A stretch of 35,549 bases of DNA from Hydrogenimonas sp. (GTDB taxonomy: Bacteria; Campylobacterota; Campylobacteria; Campylobacterales; Hydrogenimonadaceae). Where the stretch lies: contig WFYC01000043.1 in assembly GCA_015490295.1 (NCBI GenBank), forward strand, positions 1-35,549, in the 5' to 3' direction. Positions 32,361 to 35,549 of the stretch are shown here, in pieces. Numbering within the stretch: position 1 is the stretch's first letter; the number at the start of each line of letters is the position of its first letter. The translations under genes and the position numbers were made by a program. The notes beneath the pieces are model-generated. The model was given only the letters and a program-made list of their open reading frames with translations. It was not told the origin of the DNA and ran no database searches.

Positions 32361-33122
32361 TTATCTCTTCTTCAGCATATAGTTTATAGGTACTTTTAAC
32401 GTCAATTCTCCGGTATCGAACGCATCCGGAAGAGGAGCGAACTTTCCGATTCTCTCCAGAGTCTTTACAGCAGCCCTGTTCAGCCTGCTGTGACGGCAGG
32501 CTGAAACGACCTCGACACTCTTTATCGAGCCATCTTTCAAGATGGTAAACTTCAGTTCCACCTTACCTGTCTGATGGAGTTTTTTTGCACTTCTGGGATA
32601 GTATTTGTTTCTTTCAATCTTCTCCCTTACCGCTGTAAGATAGGCCGCTTTGATCTTCTCTATCTTCTCACTGTCGGTTTTTTGGGCTGAAACTGCCGGC
32701 CTGGATGCAGGCTGCGGCAGAATGCGTTTCGGCGGCTCTTTGGGAGGTGCGGCGGGCACGGCAGAAGGAGGTACAGGTTTTGGAGGCTTGACTATCTCTT
32801 TTTTCAAAGGTTTCGGCTTTGGTGCAGGCTTCGGTTTATGGACGGGTTTATGTTTCGGAACCGGCTTCGGCTTATCGATTTGTTTTGGTTTCGGTTTTGG
32901 TTCAGGTTTTGGTTCAGGTTTTGGTTCAGGTTCGACCTTCTCCTGACACCTGCAGACACGCTCCGGTGGGGCAGGCTTTACGGAAGCCAGGTTGATATAT
33001 ATTTTTCTCTCTTGCACAGCAGGCTTCAAAGAGGGAGTATCTATGCGGGTGTAGTAGAAAACAAGAGTCTCGGCAGCGAAAACAGAAACCAAAATCGATA
33101 TAAATAGATAGGGTTTTTTCAT
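32361..33122 (-). CDS. tonB: TonB energy transducer
   Basis: 253 residues. One N-terminal anchor helix (4-24) is followed by a Pro/Lys-rich periplasmic spacer (about 63-130, PEPK and KPKP repeats) and a C-terminal TonB domain (about 158-253; YYPRSAKKLHQTGKVELKF, LKDGSIKSVEVV). It transmits ExbBD energy to outer-membrane receptors. Two oddities are seen: the anchor helix reads LFISILVSVFAAETLVFYY and lacks the histidine of the usual SxxxH motif, and a CRC pair (Cys57, Cys59) lies just before the spacer. The ATG at 33122 is preferred to a TTG 15 bp upstream. No TonB-dependent receptor is in the window, so the cargo is unknown. Confidence 0.9.
   Translation of the reverse strand: MKKPYLFISILVSVFAAETLVFYYTRIDTPSLKPAVQERKIYINLASVKPAPPERVCRCQEKVEPEPKPEPKPEPKPKPKQIDKPKPVPKHKPVHKPKPAPKPKPLKKEIVKPPKPVPPSAVPAAPPKEPPKRILPQPASRPAVSAQKTDSEKIEKIKAAYLTAVREKIERNKYYPRSAKKLHQTGKVELKFTILKDGSIKSVEVVSACRHSRLNRAAVKTLERIGKFAPLPDAFDTGELTLKVPINYMLKKR
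32893..32928. repeat. Three perfect 12-bp tandem repeats in tonB
   Basis: The unit ggttttggttca occurs three times head to tail with degenerate copies on both sides. It encodes PEPK-type repeats of the TonB spacer. Copy-number change would stay in frame and vary the spacer length. Confidence 0.85.
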
Positions 33123-33242
33123 CTGTTCATCAAGCAATGTTCACCTGCCGGAATATTAAAGATTAAATAGTAGGTATTATATTGAAGTTATGTTATATAT
33201 TTGTTAATTTTCAGCCTGCAGCAGCGTAATTAGGCCGATTCT

Positions 33243-33274
33243 ACTCTTGCGAAATAGACCATATGGTCAAGAGT
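33243..33274. promoter_or_regulatory. Nested inverted repeat between tonB and lplA
   Basis: ACTCTTG (33243-33249) pairs with CAAGAGT (33268-33274), and inside lies the perfect 12-bp palindrome GACCATATGGTC (33257-33268). It sits in the 251-bp divergent gap between tonB and the lipoate-ligase gene, which otherwise holds only AT-rich sequence and a TATAAT for each side (33176-33181 on the minus strand, 33337-33342 on the plus strand). It does not look like a standard Fur box. Confidence 0.45.
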
Positions 33275-33336
33275 GTCGACTTTGCCGCAATTCTATTCGG
33301 GTACTTTTCGTTTATTATCCATGCATCTATAAGTAG

Positions 33337-33342
33337 TATAAT
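33337..33342 (+). promoter_or_regulatory. Candidate -10 element for the lplA-lipA operon
   Basis: A perfect TATAAT lies 32 bp before the lplA-like start codon. No convincing -35 element is visible. Confidence 0.35.
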
Positions 33343-33373
33343 GATAGATGAGTAATCGTAGTTTTTACGAAGG

Positions 33374-34159
33374 ATGGTTTTGATACACAACTGGCGGCTC
33401 ATCGACACCGGCCACGCAACGGCACCCTGGAATATGGCTGTGGACGAGGCGCTTCTGGGTGAATTTTGCGAAAATGATCTGCCGATATTCAGACTCTACG
33501 GCTGGAAGCCTTCACTAAGTTTCGGACGCTTCTCAAAACCGGCACAGAGCGTAGACCTCTCTCTGGCCGAAAAGAGAGGAGTCTCATGTGTGCGCCGAAT
33601 TACAGGCGGCGGCATCCTCGTACACGGCGGCGATCTCTCCTATTCCATCATTCTACCTTCATCTTTCGCAAAAGAGAGAGGAATCAAAGGAAGCTACAGC
33701 TTTTTGTGCCGTTTCCTGATTCGTCTCTATGAAAAACTGGGCCTCGATGCCGGCTTCGTCACCCAATTTGAAAAAGAGGAGAAAGAGTCGAATATCTGCC
33801 TTGCCGGGAGCGAAGCGTACGATATTCTTATCGACGGTATAAAAATGGGGGGCAACGCACAGCGCCATATAAAAAAGGCGATGCTCCAGCACGGCTCGAT
33901 CCCCATCTATTTCGATCGTCAGTTGCTGGAGCCTCTATTTCTCGAAGATTCGGGTCTAAAAGAGGCGGCATCGTTGCACGATCTTGGTATAGAGACAGAT
34001 TACGACACACTTTCCGCTCTTGTCGTTGATACATTTTGTGAAACATTCGATGCGAGAGCGATGCCGGATGTTTTAAACAACGACGAGGTAAAAAGAGCTA
34101 AAGAGCTTCTGAAAAAAAGGTATATGAGCGAAAGGTGGACCCTCGATGGCCAAGAGTAG
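33374..34159 (+). CDS. Lipoate-protein ligase A / LipM-type octanoyltransferase
   Basis: 261 residues of the BPL_LplA_LipB family, cytosolic. The substrate loop is RRITGGGILVHGGDLSYS (74-91), with a conserved Cys142 (NICLAGSEAYDIL) and the acyl-lysine site IKMGGNAQ (Lys157). The cysteine and direct coupling to lipA suggest a LipM-like transfer of octanoyl from acyl carrier protein, which LipA then converts to lipoyl; an LplA-type ligase is the alternative. The ATG at 33374 is used, but a TTG at 33380 has better ribosome-site spacing. Its 3' end overlaps lipA by 14 bp. Confidence 0.87.
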   Translation: MVLIHNWRLIDTGHATAPWNMAVDEALLGEFCENDLPIFRLYGWKPSLSFGRFSKPAQSVDLSLAEKRGVSCVRRITGGGILVHGGDLSYSIILPSSFAKERGIKGSYSFLCRFLIRLYEKLGLDAGFVTQFEKEEKESNICLAGSEAYDILIDGIKMGGNAQRHIKKAMLQHGSIPIYFDRQLLEPLFLEDSGLKEAASLHDLGIETDYDTLSALVVDTFCETFDARAMPDVLNNDEVKRAKELLKKRYMSERWTLDGQE

Positions 34160-35003
34160 ATGGAGCAGGCCGGAGTGGCTCAGAAAAAGAATCTCTCTTG
34201 CCGAACTTACCAAAATGAGGGAGAGACTGGCAAAAGGTCGAATAAACACGATCTGCGAAGAGGCGCTCTGCCCCAATATCGGAGAGTGCTTTTCGAAAAA
34301 CCAGGCGACTTTTCTCATTTTGGGAAATATCTGCACCAGAGCCTGTGCTTTCTGCAACGTCACAAAAGGTGCACCTCTCATGCCCGATCCGGACGAACCT
34401 TCAAACATAGCCGAAACGGTAAAAACGTTGGGCCTGAGGCATGTCGTCATCACGAGCCCGACGCGTGACGATCTGCCCGACAGCGGAGCCGAGCAGTTTT
34501 GCAAAACTGTAGACGCCATCAAATCCTTCGACGACTCCATCCGTGTAGAACTACTGATACCTGACCTGCATGAAAAAGAGGAGGCTCTGGCCCTGGTTGC
34601 CGGAAGCGGAGCTGAAATCGTCGGACACAATCTTGAAACCGTGCCGCGCCTTTATCATATCCGAAAGGGAGCGAAGTATGAGCGCTCGCTTCGGGTACTC
34701 GAAAAACTCCATGCGATCAATCCGGGCATTGCAACGAAAAGCGGCATCATGCTCGGTCTTGGCGAGCGGGAAGAGGAGGTTTTGAAATTGATGCAAGATC
34801 TTCTCGATACGGGCTGCCGGCTGCTCAGCATAGGGCAGTATCTCGCACCGTCCGACTCCCACGTGCCAATCGTCGAGTTTGTCGAGCCGGAGCGTTTTGA
34901 ATTTTTCCGCGAAGAGGGTATGAAAATGGGGTTTCGCTACATCAAAAGCTCACCCTATACACGCAGCAGCTATATGGCGTACGAGTACCTGGCAGATAAC
35001 TAA
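34146..35003 (+). CDS. lipA: Lipoyl synthase
   Basis: A 285-residue radical-SAM enzyme that inserts two sulfur atoms into the octanoyl chain of lipoyl-dependent enzymes. The auxiliary-cluster cysteines are Cys37, Cys42 and Cys48 (CEEALCPNIGEC), the radical-SAM cluster cysteines Cys63, Cys67 and Cys70 (CTRACAFC), and the C-terminal RSSY (273-276), whose serine ligates the auxiliary cluster, is present. It therefore looks complete and active. It overlaps the upstream octanoyltransferase-like gene by 14 bp. An IS30-type element begins shortly after its stop and has not disrupted it. Confidence 0.95.
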   Translation: MAKSRWSRPEWLRKRISLAELTKMRERLAKGRINTICEEALCPNIGECFSKNQATFLILGNICTRACAFCNVTKGAPLMPDPDEPSNIAETVKTLGLRHVVITSPTRDDLPDSGAEQFCKTVDAIKSFDDSIRVELLIPDLHEKEEALALVAGSGAEIVGHNLETVPRLYHIRKGAKYERSLRVLEKLHAINPGIATKSGIMLGLGEREEEVLKLMQDLLDTGCRLLSIGQYLAPSDSHVPIVEFVEPERFEFFREEGMKMGFRYIKSSPYTRSSYMAYEYLADN

Positions 35004-35029
35004 TGCTGTTTCGCTCTTTGAGGCCGCCA

Positions 35030-35549
35030 ATTCAAAAGATAAGTGCAATTTTTCAGAAGGGTCGTAAGAGAGGGTTAACCAGGGCTCGGCTATCCTTTTC
35101 TCGACCAAAAGTAAAGGAAGATTGCATGAGCTACCGCAGTTAACCCTCAAAGAACGATACCATATTTCAACTTTGTACAAGCAAGGGGTGACGCAAAAAG
35201 AGATTGCCAGAGAGGTGGGCGTTTCTCCTTCTACGATCAGCCGTGAACTGCGCCGTAACGGTGATGAAAAAGGCTACGATGCCGAGCGTGCCCAGACCAG
35301 GGCGTTTCTGCGTCACAGGGACAAGCATAAATATACGGTATGGACCTCTTCTGTGGAGCGGTATGTGCGCCAGAAGCTCAAACAGGAGTGGAGTCCCAAG
35401 CAGATCAGCGGACGGATGAAACAGGAAAGAGAAGATGGCGTGAGCCATGAAACGATTTACCGTTTCATCTATGATAACAAAGCAGGCGGCGGAAGACTCT
35501 ACAAACATCTGCGTCACAAGAATCGAAAGTATCACAAACGGGGCCGGAC
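35030..35549 (+). mobile_element. IS30-family insertion sequence, left part (boundary approximate)
   Basis: The DNA after lipA carries an IS30-type transposase frame that runs off the right edge, so only the left part of the element is here. The left end must lie between the lipA stop at 35003 and the transposase start at about 35126. An A/T-rich stretch near 35030-35057 is a possible terminal inverted repeat, but the matching right end is outside the window, so the boundary is a guess. Confidence 0.6.
35126..35549 (+). pseudogene. IS30-family transposase, N-terminal part with apparent frameshift
   Basis: An IS30 N-terminal region: helix-turn-helix LTLKERYHISTLYKQGVTQK and EIAREVGVSPSTISRELRRN, then EWSPKQISGRMKQE and SHETIYRFIYDNK. 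The best start (ATG at 35126 with SD AAGGAAG, 5 bp spacing) reads M-S-Y-R-S then TAA at 35141. Restoring one base after CGC would give M-S-Y-R-Q-L-T-L-K-E-R, the usual IS30 opening, so a single-base deletion at about 35137 is likely. The alternative is a TTG start at 35122 already in frame, with poor ribosome-site spacing. The 3' end is missing. A sequencing error cannot be excluded. Confidence 0.7.

Noticed and set aside
32893-32928. Possible CRISPR or operator array
   Set aside because: The 12-bp units are tandem without spacers and lie in frame in the TonB coding sequence.
32650-32946. Gly/Phe-rich plus-strand frame over the tonB spacer
   Set aside because: The repeats are the antisense of Pro/Lys codons in tonB; low complexity explains the open frame.

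Overview
The window looks like a chromosomal segment of a sulfide-oxidising Campylobacterota (Epsilonproteobacteria; Sulfurimonas/Sulfurovum/Hydrogenimonas-type lifestyle). The reasons are the roughly 400-residue DapD typical of that group, a CetB-like stand-alone energy-taxis PAS protein, a sulfide:quinone oxidoreductase, and short intergenic gaps with many ATGA-type overlaps. The genus cannot be fixed from sequence alone. No tRNA, rRNA, CRISPR array or prophage was seen. The only clear mobile element is an IS30-type transposase gene cut by the right edge.

Layout. 1-6.6 kb: the end of a HAD phosphatase, a small palindromic intergenic element with a G8 tract, PPK2 polyphosphate kinase, a methyltransferase (minus), then an overlapping plus-strand run of phosphomannomutase/phosphoglucomutase, YgjP-type metallopeptidase and RecD2-like helicase. 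6.8-14.8 kb: housekeeping and signalling genes, namely an OmpA-family porin-like protein, a CetB-like PAS protein, dapD, a small membrane protein, ArsC-like reductase, a YbiT-type ABC-F ATPase with a coupled SUI1/YciH protein, and a triple-PAS diguanylate cyclase.

14.9-27.6 kb is an efflux island. A minus-strand emrA-emrB-tolC operon faces a plus-strand run of tetR, patatin, alpha/beta hydrolase, HlyD adaptor, MFS transporter, tandem-ATPase ABC protein, two ABC-2 permeases and a 74-residue protein. The two operons share a 131-bp intergenic region with dyad-symmetric sites that could be TetR operators. The second operon resembles E. coli cecR-ybhGFSR with three extra genes (two lipid/ester hydrolases and an MFS carrier), which suggests coupled lipid or xenobiotic processing and export.

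27.6-33.1 kb is entirely on the minus strand: tonB-exbB-exbD, then sqr, a 54-residue small protein, a membrane-anchored peptide-deformylase homologue that has lost its metal-binding residues, msrA, a BFD-like [2Fe-2S] protein and a short ribbon-helix-helix-like protein. The sqr/small-protein/pseudo-deformylase trio is the best candidate here for an undescribed functional module. 33.4-35.0 kb: an overlapping lipoate ligase/octanoyltransferase-like gene and lipA. 35.0 kb to the end: the left part of an IS30-type element whose transposase frame appears to carry a one-base deletion near the start codon.
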